Shown here: in pieces, positions 1 through 4,851 of the stretch
Numbering within the stretch: position 1 is the first letter of the stretch
Layout of the letters: every line of letters starts with the position of its first letter
DNA from: Pseudobdellovibrio sp.
Lineage (GTDB): Bacteria > Bdellovibrionota > Bdellovibrionia > Bdellovibrionales > Bdellovibrionaceae
Assembly: GCA_025449725.1 (NCBI GenBank)
Contig: JANWIU010000178.1
Span: 1 to 6,223 of the forward strand
Direction of reading: 5' to 3'
Length of the DNA stretch: 6,223 nucleotides
Position numbers and translations under genes: made by a program
The notes under the pieces: model-generated
Told to the model about the DNA's origin: nothing
What the model saw: the letters and a program-made list of their open reading frames with translations, nothing else
Databases searched by the model: none

Positions 1-1061
1 ATAGACAGCGTAATCAGCGTGGCCTGCGCACTGAACACCAGGTTGAGCGGAAGATTAAAAGTATCTATTAATAATTTCTGACAAATCGGCAGTAATCCCA
101 GCACGACAAGGTAACTGAGTAAGCACGCCATCAGCGAAACAATAAAATTCTGAACCAGGTATAAAACAACTATCTTCGGGTTACTGAGCCCCAACGTTTT
201 GTAAATCGCAATCGTTTTACGTTTATTAAGAAAGGTCCATTGTAAAAGGTAAGTCCCGCATAAAAACGAAAGACCTAAAGCCACTAACGCCACCAACCCC
301 AGATAATCGACAAAATATTTCAGGACGCGGTTGGAATCAGATGCGCTGTCTTCAGTGGTTTGAATTCGTACAGCCGGGTCTGTTACAACATTGAATAACT
401 CTTTTTTAATTTTTTCGGTATCGTTACCTTCGGCTAATTTGTAATTCCACTCTTCATTGAAGGTGCTGCCCATCTTAAGTAAATTGGTATCGGCAAAGTA
501 ACGTTGATGGATCATCACAATTGGCGCAAAGCCCAGGCCTTGAAACAAGCGGGTCGGATCTTCTTCAATGACGCCGGCGAATTTAAATTCTTTGTCGCCG
601 ATGGCAATCATCTGCCCGTCATTTAAATGCAGGTTTTCTTTAACCTCCGGGTCGGCCCACAAAAGCGGTGCCTCATCGTTGAAGTCAGGCCCGCTAAGTT
701 TAAACTTTCCGTAGAGTGGAAACTGCGAATCAAAAACCCCAACGGTTACCAGGCGCGTGTCATCACCATTTCGGAGCATGGTCGACAACCAGTAAAGTTG
801 CGAGCTTTTTTCAAATTTAAAACCCGCTTCCCATTTGCTTCGTTCTTCTGCGCTGAAGGCGCGTCGGGCGTTGATTGAAATGTCGCCGCCTAAAACCACT
901 TGCGCTTTTTCTTCAGACTGTAAGGTTAAACTGTGCTGAAATATCTGCAGAATAAAAAAACCGATCAGTCCCAATGTCAGATTCAAAATTAAAAAAACCG
1001 AGCTGCTTTTAAACCGCACCAGTTCGAGCCAGGCCAATCTGAGGAGCTTAAAAAAATTCAT
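1..1061 (-). CDS. ybbP: FtsX-fold ABC transporter permease, YbbP-like (3' end beyond the left edge)
   Basis: An open frame of 353 codons runs from ATG at 1061 to the left edge without a stop, so the C-terminal part is missing. The protein starts MNFFKLLRLAWLELVRFK, then has a membrane segment (about 21-41), a large extracytoplasmic domain (about 45-247), and membrane segments at about 253-275 and 297-324. Between the last two lies the FtsX-family cytoplasmic signature around residues 280-297 (K-R-K-T-I-A-I-Y-K-T-L-G). The periplasmic stretches near 109-124 (F-D-S-Q-F-P-L-Y-G) and 164-200 resemble what I remember of E. coli YbbP, an approximately 800-residue protein with about ten membrane segments, so more than half may lie outside the window. 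The start is 2 nt after the stop of the ATPase gene, with only a weak GAG upstream, which points to translational coupling. The family is well supported. The exact YbbP assignment rests on recalled similarity and the tesA-ybbA neighbourhood. Confidence 0.85.
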   Translation of the reverse strand, partial: MNFFKLLRLAWLELVRFKSSSVFLILNLTLGLIGFFILQIFQHSLTLQSEEKAQVVLGGDISINARRAFSAEERSKWEAGFKFEKSSQLYWLSTMLRNGDDTRLVTVGVFDSQFPLYGKFKLSGPDFNDEAPLLWADPEVKENLHLNDGQMIAIGDKEFKFAGVIEEDPTRLFQGLGFAPIVMIHQRYFADTNLLKMGSTFNEEWNYKLAEGNDTEKIKKELFNVVTDPAVRIQTTEDSASDSNRVLKYFVDYLGLVALVALGLSFLCGTYLLQWTFLNKRKTIAIYKTLGLSNPKIVVLYLVQNFIVSLMACLLSYLVVLGLLPICQKLLIDTFNLPLNLVFSAQATLITLS

Positions 1062-1063
1062 CG

Positions 1064-1723
1064 TTACTCAAATCGTCCGTTTTTAAGAGTGAAGGTGCGA
1101 TCACAACGTGCGGCCAGCTCAGGGTCATGAGTGACCAGAACGGTTGTGGTTTTAGTAGCGCGAACCTGTTCGAAGAATAAATTCATTACGCGCTGGCCGG
1201 TTTCTGTATCGAGATTTCCTGAGGGCTCATCCGCCAAAAGTAAGCTGGGCTTCGTAATGAGCCCGCGCGCCAATGCCAGACGTTGGCATTCTCCACCGCT
1301 GAGTTCACCTGGCTTATGGTGCCCCCGGTGTGCTAAACCAACTGCCGTTAAAGCAGCAGTGATCTCGCTTTCTGTAAAAGGTCTGTTCAAAATCTCTAGT
1401 GGAAGCGCAATGTTTTCAAATGCTGTTAAATGTGGAACCAAATGAAACTGCTGAAACACAAAAGCCATATTCTGTGCTCTGAAGTTTGTCATTTCAGCCG
1501 TGGTCAAATTTTTTATAGAGCGTCCATTAACGGAAATATCACCTTCGTCAAATTTATCCAGGCCTGCAACTAAGCTAAGAAAGGTGGATTTACCACTGCC
1601 CGATGCGCCGACGACAGCTACAACTTCAGAAGTATCAACCTGCATATTCAGGTTGTTTAGAATGGTCAGTTTTTCTTGCCCTTGAAAATAAGACTTCTTT
1701 AATGATTTGATTTCTAAATTCAT
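1064..1723 (-). CDS. ybbA: ABC transporter ATP-binding protein, YbbA/LolD-like
   Basis: This 219-residue protein is a complete ABC ATPase of the MacB/LolD/YbbA type and should power the FtsX-fold permease encoded just downstream. Visible motifs are Walker A GASGSGKST (39-47), the Q-loop glutamine at 91 (F-V-F-Q-Q), the signature LSGGE (141-145), Walker B LLLADE with catalytic Glu166, the D-loop SGNLD (168-172) and the H-loop His199 (VLVTHD). Nothing essential is missing and the length fits the family (about 220-230). The ATG overlaps the TGA of the upstream esterase gene as ATGA, and the permease begins 2 nt after its stop. YbbA is preferred over LolD because the neighbours are a TesA-like esterase and a YbbP-like permease; LolD sits with LolC/E. 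The substrate is not visible from the ATPase itself. Confidence 0.93.
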   Translation of the reverse strand: MNLEIKSLKKSYFQGQEKLTILNNLNMQVDTSEVVAVVGASGSGKSTFLSLVAGLDKFDEGDISVNGRSIKNLTTAEMTNFRAQNMAFVFQQFHLVPHLTAFENIALPLEILNRPFTESEITAALTAVGLAHRGHHKPGELSGGECQRLALARGLITKPSLLLADEPSGNLDTETGQRVMNLFFEQVRATKTTTVLVTHDPELAARCDRTFTLKNGRFE

Positions 1724-2325
1724 AACTTAGGTAACACCTGTTTTAAATAATTATAAATGTTCTCTGCGACTATTTGATGACCTTTTTCATTCGGGTGAAT
1801 GGCATCGGCCTGATTTAATTTTGAATTTCCTGCCACATTTTCTAAAAGAAAAGGACCAAGCTTAACTTTGTACTTTTTTGCAAGCCGCGGAAATATCGCA
1901 GCAAATTTTTTTGCGTAGTCTTTTCCATAATTCGGCGGAACATGTAGCTGGCCTAAGATAATTTTAACTTTATTGTCCGCAGCCCACTGCAGAGCCTCAG
2001 ATAAATTTTTTTCGGTCTCTTCAACCTTCAAGCCGCGAAGCCCGTCATTACTGCCCATCAAAATAAACACCACATCAGGCTTATCTTTGCTGATCCACTT
2101 CAGACGACTCAATGTGGATGCGCTGGTAGAACCACTGGATCCGGAAGCCGAAATTTCCCATGCGGATTTATCGGCGCGAAATTTCTGCTGAATGATTTGC
2201 GGAAACGCCGCCTCTTGCGCCACTCCGTAACCTTCAGTCAGTGAGTCACCCAAAAAAATTAGTTTCTTAGCAAAGACGTGACAGCCCAAAAGGTTAATTA
2301 ACAATATGATAAGCAGACGTTTCAT
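1720..2325 (-). CDS. tesA: Secreted GDSL/SGNH esterase, TesA-like (arylesterase / lysophospholipase L1 type)
   Basis: This 201-residue SGNH hydrolase should cleave ester or thioester bonds of lipids or aryl esters in the periplasm. With the ATG at 2325, residues 1-19 are a signal peptide (K-R, then a Leu/Ile core, ending H-V-F-A) and the mature protein begins KKLIFLGDSLTEG, nearly the same distance to the catalytic Ser as in E. coli TesA. Family blocks are Ser28 in GDSL, a glycine at 65 in SGSTS (oxyanion), Asn93 in GSND, and Asp174/His177 in DAIHPN. The frame extends 12 codons upstream to a TTG at 2361, but that would put a polar extension before the signal peptide, so the ATG is preferred; neither start has a good Shine-Dalgarno sequence. 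An L-L-G-C sequence at 12-15 could be a weak lipobox. The stop overlaps the ATPase start by 4 nt. The substrate is not predictable. Confidence 0.88.
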   Translation of the reverse strand: MKRLLIILLINLLGCHVFAKKLIFLGDSLTEGYGVAQEAAFPQIIQQKFRADKSAWEISASGSSGSTSASTLSRLKWISKDKPDVVFILMGSNDGLRGLKVEETEKNLSEALQWAADNKVKIILGQLHVPPNYGKDYAKKFAAIFPRLAKKYKVKLGPFLLENVAGNSKLNQADAIHPNEKGHQIVAENIYNYLKQVLPKL

Positions 2326-2405
2326 GCCCGGCAGTCTATTCTCATTCTTTTCATTCGCCAACGTTAAGTCTATGAATGAAAACCTAATGAGTTTGGCATC
2401 AAAAT

Positions 2406-2435
2406 TTGGAAGTCTTTCCTCTGTAAAACTATATA
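2406..2435 (+). promoter_or_regulatory. Candidate sigma-70-like promoter for the secreted-protein pair
   Basis: TTGGAA (2406-2411) and TATATA (2430-2435) are separated by 18 nt, each matching the consensus hexamer at four of six positions. It would give a leader of roughly 130 nt before the start at 2571. In DNA this AT-rich the match may be chance. Confidence 0.3.
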
Positions 2436-2560
2436 AAAATCCTAAAAATTGGGCATTGTGGGAGTATTTTAGCTCCTAAATGTCAAGATTATGAGAAGGA
2501 CAAAAAAATCGTTGCTTAAAACAATCGGTCATTTAAGTATGCGCAAGTTTGAAAAATTAA

Positions 2561-2566
2561 AAGGAG
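2561..2566 (+). promoter_or_regulatory. Ribosome binding site of the 284-residue secreted protein
   Basis: AAGGAG lies 4 nt before the ATG at 2571. It is the strongest Shine-Dalgarno match on the plus strand here and fixes the start of the gene. Confidence 0.85.
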
Positions 2567-2570
2567 AAGT

Positions 2571-3425
2571 ATGAGATTTGTCATCGCATCTTTTGTGCTG
2601 TTAACGGCCTCTGCAAGCTTTGCATCAGTCAGTAGCCTAAACGGCCTTACTTGCACTGTTAACGGAAGCGATTTGGTCAACGCAAATGATCTTTCAAACC
2701 GTTACGTGGGAACGGCAACACCGGTAACGGTGACGGCCATTATGAAGGAAGATGAAGTTGATGGTGCCGGCACCTACATGACTTATGTAAAAATAAATCT
2801 TACGTACAATCCACAGTTGAAGTCTCCTGTAGCGCTGACCACGGTTTCTTCTTTTAGCGATGTAGTATCTACAGAATTTAAGGGGCCTTTAACTGCAGAA
2901 TTAAAAATAAATTCTCGTGTGAACCGCTCTCCTATGATTTTAAACGTTGAATGCCTTGCCACCACATTTGATTATTTGCTGAACCCTGAATTCGATCAAC
3001 AGCAAGACCCTTTAGTTGCTACTCAAAATGCGGCTTTTACGGTTTCTAAATTACTTACAGATTTAACTTCAGGCGTTTACTATCATTCACCAACAGAAAG
3101 TGAATCAGAATTTATGGCAGCCCACTTTTGTAGTGAGGGCGATGCGCAAAAACTTTTTAGCGATATCAAAGCTAACCGCAGTTACGCAACCATGTGGAGA
3201 ACAGCGGCCTTAGGCGATCACACCTTGTCTCCACAAAACTTAAGGCTTGAAGGATCAACTGTTCGCTGGGAACAACCGCAAGAAACCGCGGTTTGCATTC
3301 GCAGCCATATCGAAGATTCAGTCGACGATGACGGCCTTCCGTATTCGGTAGAAGTATGTGACGAATACCGTGTAGATCAGTTAGACCCATTAGCATTACA
3401 AATTGTCCCGTGTGAATTAAAGTAA
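2571..3425 (+). CDS. Exported protein of unknown function, six cysteines
   Basis: I do not recognise this 284-residue protein. It begins with a typical Sec signal peptide (MRFVIASFVLLTASASFA, cleavage likely after Ala18), so the mature protein is periplasmic, surface or secreted. There is no lipobox and no later membrane segment. The mature part has six cysteines (28, 128, 187, 242, 263, 281), an even number consistent with three disulfide bonds. The first half is rich in Thr, Val and Ser with alternating hydrophobic residues, suggesting beta-structure. A short acidic stretch lies at 248-254 (E-D-S-V-D-D-D). No catalytic motif is seen. The start is fixed by AAGGAG 4 nt upstream. A second small exported protein follows 9 nt downstream, so the two are probably one operon. 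Both carry an S-L-N-G-(L/F)-T-C motif, here at 22-28 just after the cleavage site. Confidence 0.85.
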   Translation: MRFVIASFVLLTASASFASVSSLNGLTCTVNGSDLVNANDLSNRYVGTATPVTVTAIMKEDEVDGAGTYMTYVKINLTYNPQLKSPVALTTVSSFSDVVSTEFKGPLTAELKINSRVNRSPMILNVECLATTFDYLLNPEFDQQQDPLVATQNAAFTVSKLLTDLTSGVYYHSPTESESEFMAAHFCSEGDAQKLFSDIKANRSYATMWRTAALGDHTLSPQNLRLEGSTVRWEQPQETAVCIRSHIEDSVDDDGLPYSVEVCDEYRVDQLDPLALQIVPCELK

Positions 3426-3434
3426 GGAAATAAG

Positions 3435-3758
3435 ATGAAAAATTTATTCTTGGCCGCATTATTTTTGTTTTCAGCATCAGCAAACGCAGATTACTTCTTC
3501 TGCCGAATGACAGTGGACAACCAATCAGCAGAACACGAAGCAGACTACAGAGTTTTAGAATCCAAAGTTTCGTTAAACGGCTTCACATGCAGCGGAAAAT
3601 TAATAGGCAGAACAGTAAAAGTATCAATAACAGCCGACGGCTTCCAGGGCTGGTCTGTTACCGGTGAAGGCCTTATGCAAGGCAAAGTTCAAACCAGCAC
3701 ACGCCACCCAGACACAAACGTGGGAACTGAACTAACCTGCGAGTGCGGATTGCAATAA
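3435..3758 (+). CDS. Small exported protein of unknown function, four cysteines
   Basis: This 107-residue protein is not a family I recognise. Residues 1-18 form a Sec signal peptide (MKNLFLAALFLFSASANA) with cleavage likely before Asp19, leaving about 89 residues. Four cysteines (23, 52, 102, 104) remain in the mature part, one near its start and a C-E-C pair near the end, so two disulfides are possible. A motif SLNGFTC at 46-52 nearly repeats SLNGLTC of the upstream protein. The start is supported by TAAGGAAA just upstream, where the stop codon of the previous gene overlaps the ribosome binding site. The 9-nt gap indicates co-transcription and probably coupled translation. Immediately after its stop the sequence changes to the GC-rich repeat region. 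Confidence 0.82.
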   Translation: MKNLFLAALFLFSASANADYFFCRMTVDNQSAEHEADYRVLESKVSLNGFTCSGKLIGRTVKVSITADGFQGWSVTGEGLMQGKVQTSTRHPDTNVGTELTCECGLQ

Positions 3759-3759
3759 C

Positions 3760-3783
3760 TTTCGAGCGAAGCAAGAAAGCAAA
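3760..3783 (+). repeat. Direct repeat unit A
   Basis: It starts TTTCGAGCG, directly after the stop of the small exported protein, and ends AAGAAAGCAAA. It matches unit B (3806-3830) at about 21 of 25 positions with one gap. A GC-GAA-GC core gives a minimal two-pair hairpin. Confidence 0.6.
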
Positions 3784-3805
3784 GACCCCTGCGCCCATTG
3801 AGAGT

Positions 3806-3830
3806 TTTCGAGCGGCAGCGAGAAAACAAA
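3806..3830 (+). repeat. Direct repeat unit B
   Basis: It is the second copy of the TTTCGAGCG...AGAAA.CAAA unit, starting 46 nt after unit A starts. Its tail CGAGAAAACAAAA (3819-3831) is the reverse complement of TTTTGTTTTTCTCG in the left arm of the inverted repeat, apart from one T, which links the direct repeats to the element downstream. Confidence 0.6.
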
Positions 3831-3841
3831 ATGCGCAGGCA

Positions 3842-3948
3842 GCGCAGGGCGCGAAGCGCACAGCCAGAAAAAAAAGCGCAGACCGCGCAGCGGGCAGCTT
3901 ACCTGAGCGCGCAGACCGCCGAAGGCGGACAGCCAAGAAAAAGAAAAA
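3842..3948 (+). repeat. Three-unit hairpin repeat array
   Basis: Three adjacent units each begin GCGCAG(G/A) and then form a short stem with a three-base loop. Unit 1 is GCGC-GAA-GCGC (3849-3859), unit 2 CCGC-GCA-GCGG (3883-3893) and unit 3 CCGCC-GAA-GGCGG (3916-3928). Units 1 and 3 continue ACAGCCA and then an A-rich run; unit 2 continues GCAGCTTACCTGAGC. The stem bases differ between units but pairing is kept. GCGCAGG also occurs twice just before and at the start of the array (3833-3839 and 3842-3848), and GCGCAGACCG starts both unit 2 (3876) and unit 3 (3909). Confidence 0.6.
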
Positions 3949-3951
3949 CGC

Positions 3952-3970
3952 AAGAAGCAGAGGGCTTTTT
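3952..3970 (+). terminator. Weak terminator-like hairpin for the secreted-protein operon
   Basis: AAGAAGC pairs with GCTTTTT around an AGAGG loop (seven pairs, one of them G-U). The T-run is part of the stem and the stem is mostly A-T, so termination would be weak. It is the only candidate on the plus strand downstream of the two exported proteins, and it begins the left arm of the inverted repeat in the way the strong terminator begins the right arm. Confidence 0.35.
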
Positions 3971-4012
3971 ATTTCTAGAAATCCCTTATTGGTTACTTTT
4001 GTTTTTCTCGAC
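3962..4012 (+). repeat. Left arm of a long inverted repeat
   Basis: This 51-nt arm pairs with 4142-4192 read on the other strand. The outer 27 nt (3962-3988) match at 26 of 27 positions and the inner 24 nt at 19 of 24. It contains the 12-bp palindrome ATTTCTAGAAAT (3971-3982), then CCCTTA, GGTTACTTTTG and TTTTTCTCGAC. Similarity stops at the outer GGG, which marks that boundary sharply. Confidence 0.85.
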
Positions 4013-4141
4013 CTCCTGCATGCGTGAAGCGTTCGGCCGCAAAAGTCGAAGTTAGAAAACCAGAAAAAGAATCACTAAAAAAAAGATAAATGAAAAAGGC
4101 CGGCGCGAAGGCGGACGATGCAGGCGAGGGCAGGAGCCCGT

Positions 4142-4192
4142 GTCGAGAAAATCTAAAGTACCCTCTAAGGGATTTCTAGAAATAAAAAACCC
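4142..4192 (-). repeat. Right arm of the long inverted repeat
   Basis: This is the partner of 3962-4012, separated by a 129-nt spacer, for a total span of 231 bp. It carries the second ATTTCTAGAAAT copy (4172-4183). Its outer GGGTTTTTT is shared with the stem and T-run of the RRM gene terminator. A weaker inner extension pairs CCTGCATGCGT (4015-4025) with the complement of ACGATGCAGG (4115-4124), after an extra stretch of about 17 nt in this arm. Confidence 0.85.
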
Positions 4193-4210
4193 GGATTCTC
4201 ACCCGGGTTT
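4184..4210 (-). terminator. Intrinsic terminator of the RRM protein gene
   Basis: On the minus strand AAACCCGG pairs perfectly with CCGGGTTT (8 bp, 4187-4194 with 4203-4210) around an 8-nt loop, and the T-run continues to six T at 4184-4189. It lies 23 nt after the stop at 4234. The stem also begins with A-rich sequence on the plus strand, but a T-tract on that side is short (three T), so it mainly serves the minus strand. Confidence 0.9.
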
Positions 4211-4233
4211 CCATCAAAGCTAAAATACAGAAC

Positions 4234-4638
4234 TTAGTAGCGTCCGCCGCCACCACCGCCGTAGCCTCCGCCACCGCCGCCACGTCCGCCACCACCGCCG
4301 CGTCCGCCACCGCCGCCGTATCCGCCGCCGCCACCACCGCCGAAGCCTCCTCCGCCTCCGCCTTCACGGCGAGGTCCACGAGGACGATCTTCTTGTGGTT
4401 TAGCTTCAGAAACACGTACCGGACGACCACCGATAGTTTGGCCGTTCATTTTGTTAACTGCTTCATCAGCTTGAGCGTCGTCTTCGATTTCTACGAAGCC
4501 GAAGCCTTTGCTTCTGCCAGTCATGCGGTCCATTACCACTCGTGCAGACATAATGTTGCCGAATGATGCAAAGGCTTGTTGTAATTCATCGTCAGTTACA
4601 GAGAATGCTAAATTCCCTACGTACAGTTTTTTTGCCAT
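4234..4638 (-). CDS. RRM-type RNA-binding protein with glycine-rich tail
   Basis: This 134-residue protein should bind single-stranded RNA in the cytoplasm, as do the small bacterial and cyanobacterial Rbp proteins often linked to cold or stress. One RRM domain fills residues 3-80, with RNP2 LYVGNL (5-10) and RNP1 KGFGFVEI (44-51) intact, including the aromatic residues Tyr6, Phe46 and Phe48 that stack on bases. A linker of Pro/Arg/Glu (80-92) leads to a tail of almost pure glycine with Tyr, Phe and Arg spaced in it (93-134, ending G-G-R-Y), similar to RGG-type tails. The start at 4638 is chosen because GGAGG lies 6 nt upstream; an in-frame TTG 15 codons earlier (4683) has no such support. 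A long leader and a strong terminator suggest a single-gene unit. Its RNA targets are unknown. Confidence 0.94.
   Translation of the reverse strand: MAKKLYVGNLAFSVTDDELQQAFASFGNIMSARVVMDRMTGRSKGFGFVEIEDDAQADEAVNKMNGQTIGGRPVRVSEAKPQEDRPRGPRREGGGGGGFGGGGGGGYGGGGGRGGGGGRGGGGGGYGGGGGGRY
4237..4362 (-). repeat. Glycine-codon low-complexity repeat inside the RRM gene
   Basis: The 3' third of the gene is made of GGN codons, mostly GGC and GGT, with occasional TAC, TTC and CGC/CGT codons. It is a simple triplet repeat prone to length change by slippage. Confidence 0.8.
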
Positions 4639-4644
4639 TTCGTT

Positions 4645-4649
4645 CCTCC
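4645..4649 (-). promoter_or_regulatory. Ribosome binding site of the RRM gene
   Basis: GGAGG on the minus strand, 6 nt before the ATG at 4638. It decides between this start and the in-frame TTG at 4683. Confidence 0.9.
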
Positions 4650-4733
4650 GAAGGCTAATTTTAGTTAAGAACCCCGGGAGCAAGAAAGACTTAACGTAAC
4701 TAACTTACAAACCAAAAGACGGGATCTAAAAAC

Positions 4734-4762
4734 AGGTTAAATTGAGCCTGCTTTTCAGACAA
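4734..4762 (-). promoter_or_regulatory. Candidate promoter of the RRM gene
   Basis: On the minus strand TTGTCT (4762-4757) and TAACCT (4739-4734) are separated by 17 nt. This would give a leader of about 90 nt, which is common in cold- or stress-regulated RNA-binding genes. A second pair, TTGATC and TAGAAA with 17-nt spacing, lies about 30 nt further upstream. The rest of the 213-nt gap (4639-4851) holds nothing else I can identify apart from a GCCTA/TAGGC hairpin at 4838-4852. Confidence 0.35.
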
Positions 4763-4851
4763 GATTTCTAATGCAAAGCTAGCCAAAGATCAAGGTTAAG
4801 ATAACGTCAGCTATCCCAGCTTCCTTTTGTGCATGTTGCCTAGATAATAGG

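Larger units (their letters stand above)
2362..2570. other. Divergent intergenic region between the tesA-like operon and the secreted-protein pair
   Basis: These 209 nt are AT-rich and hold the control regions of two divergent operons. On the plus strand a promoter-like pair and a good ribosome binding site are listed separately. On the minus strand an AT-rich TATAGT sequence at 2428-2433 could be a -10 element for the esterase operon, but no fitting -35 hexamer was found. A weak hairpin, GGAG/CTCC at 2461-2476, lies in between and has no T-run. No coding potential is seen. Confidence 0.5.
3759..4233. other. 475-nt non-coding convergent region filled with repeats
   Basis: It lies between two converging transcription units. 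The first 200 nt are GC-rich and purine-rich on the plus strand and made of degenerate direct repeats with short hairpins. The rest is an inverted-repeat element ending in the terminator of the RRM gene. Several short overlapping frames exist on both strands, but none has a convincing start, ribosome binding site or normal composition; their products are Arg/Ala/Lys/Gln-rich low-complexity strings caused by the repeats. One frame translates GGTTACTTTTG as L-L-V-T-F, a string I remember from spurious reading frames over dispersed repeats in other proteobacteria (not checked). Confidence 0.7.

Noticed and set aside
627..878. Plus-strand frame opposite the permease gene
   Set aside because: The minus-strand frame encodes an FtsX-type permease with clear domain structure; the antisense frame has no ribosome binding site or recognisable features.
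2461..2476. GGAG/CTCC hairpin as a terminator or attenuator
   Set aside because: It has only four pairs with an 8-nt loop and no T-run on either strand.
2512..2540. TTGCTT and AAGTAT as a promoter for the secreted-protein pair
   Set aside because: Spacing is 17 nt but each hexamer fits the consensus poorly; the pair at 2406-2435 fits better.
3842..3948. CRISPR-like array
   Set aside because: Units are adjacent or unevenly spaced, differ from each other, and have no equal-length unique spacers; no cas genes are present.
3673..3953. Two minus-strand frames of 73-87 codons opposite the repeat region
   Set aside because: They are shadows of the same repeats, with Arg/Ala/Phe-rich products in two frames of one stretch and no start signals.
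3743..4055. Overlapping plus-strand reading frames of 85-94 codons over the repeat region
   Set aside because: They have no ribosome binding site, overlap each other and the previous gene, and give Arg/Ala/Lys/Gln-rich low-complexity products explained by the GC-rich repeats and the inverted-repeat arm.
4639..4683. Longer N-terminus of the RRM protein from a TTG at 4683
   Set aside because: The RRM begins directly after the ATG at 4638, which has GGAGG 6 nt upstream; the TTG has no Shine-Dalgarno sequence and the extra 15 residues fit no domain.
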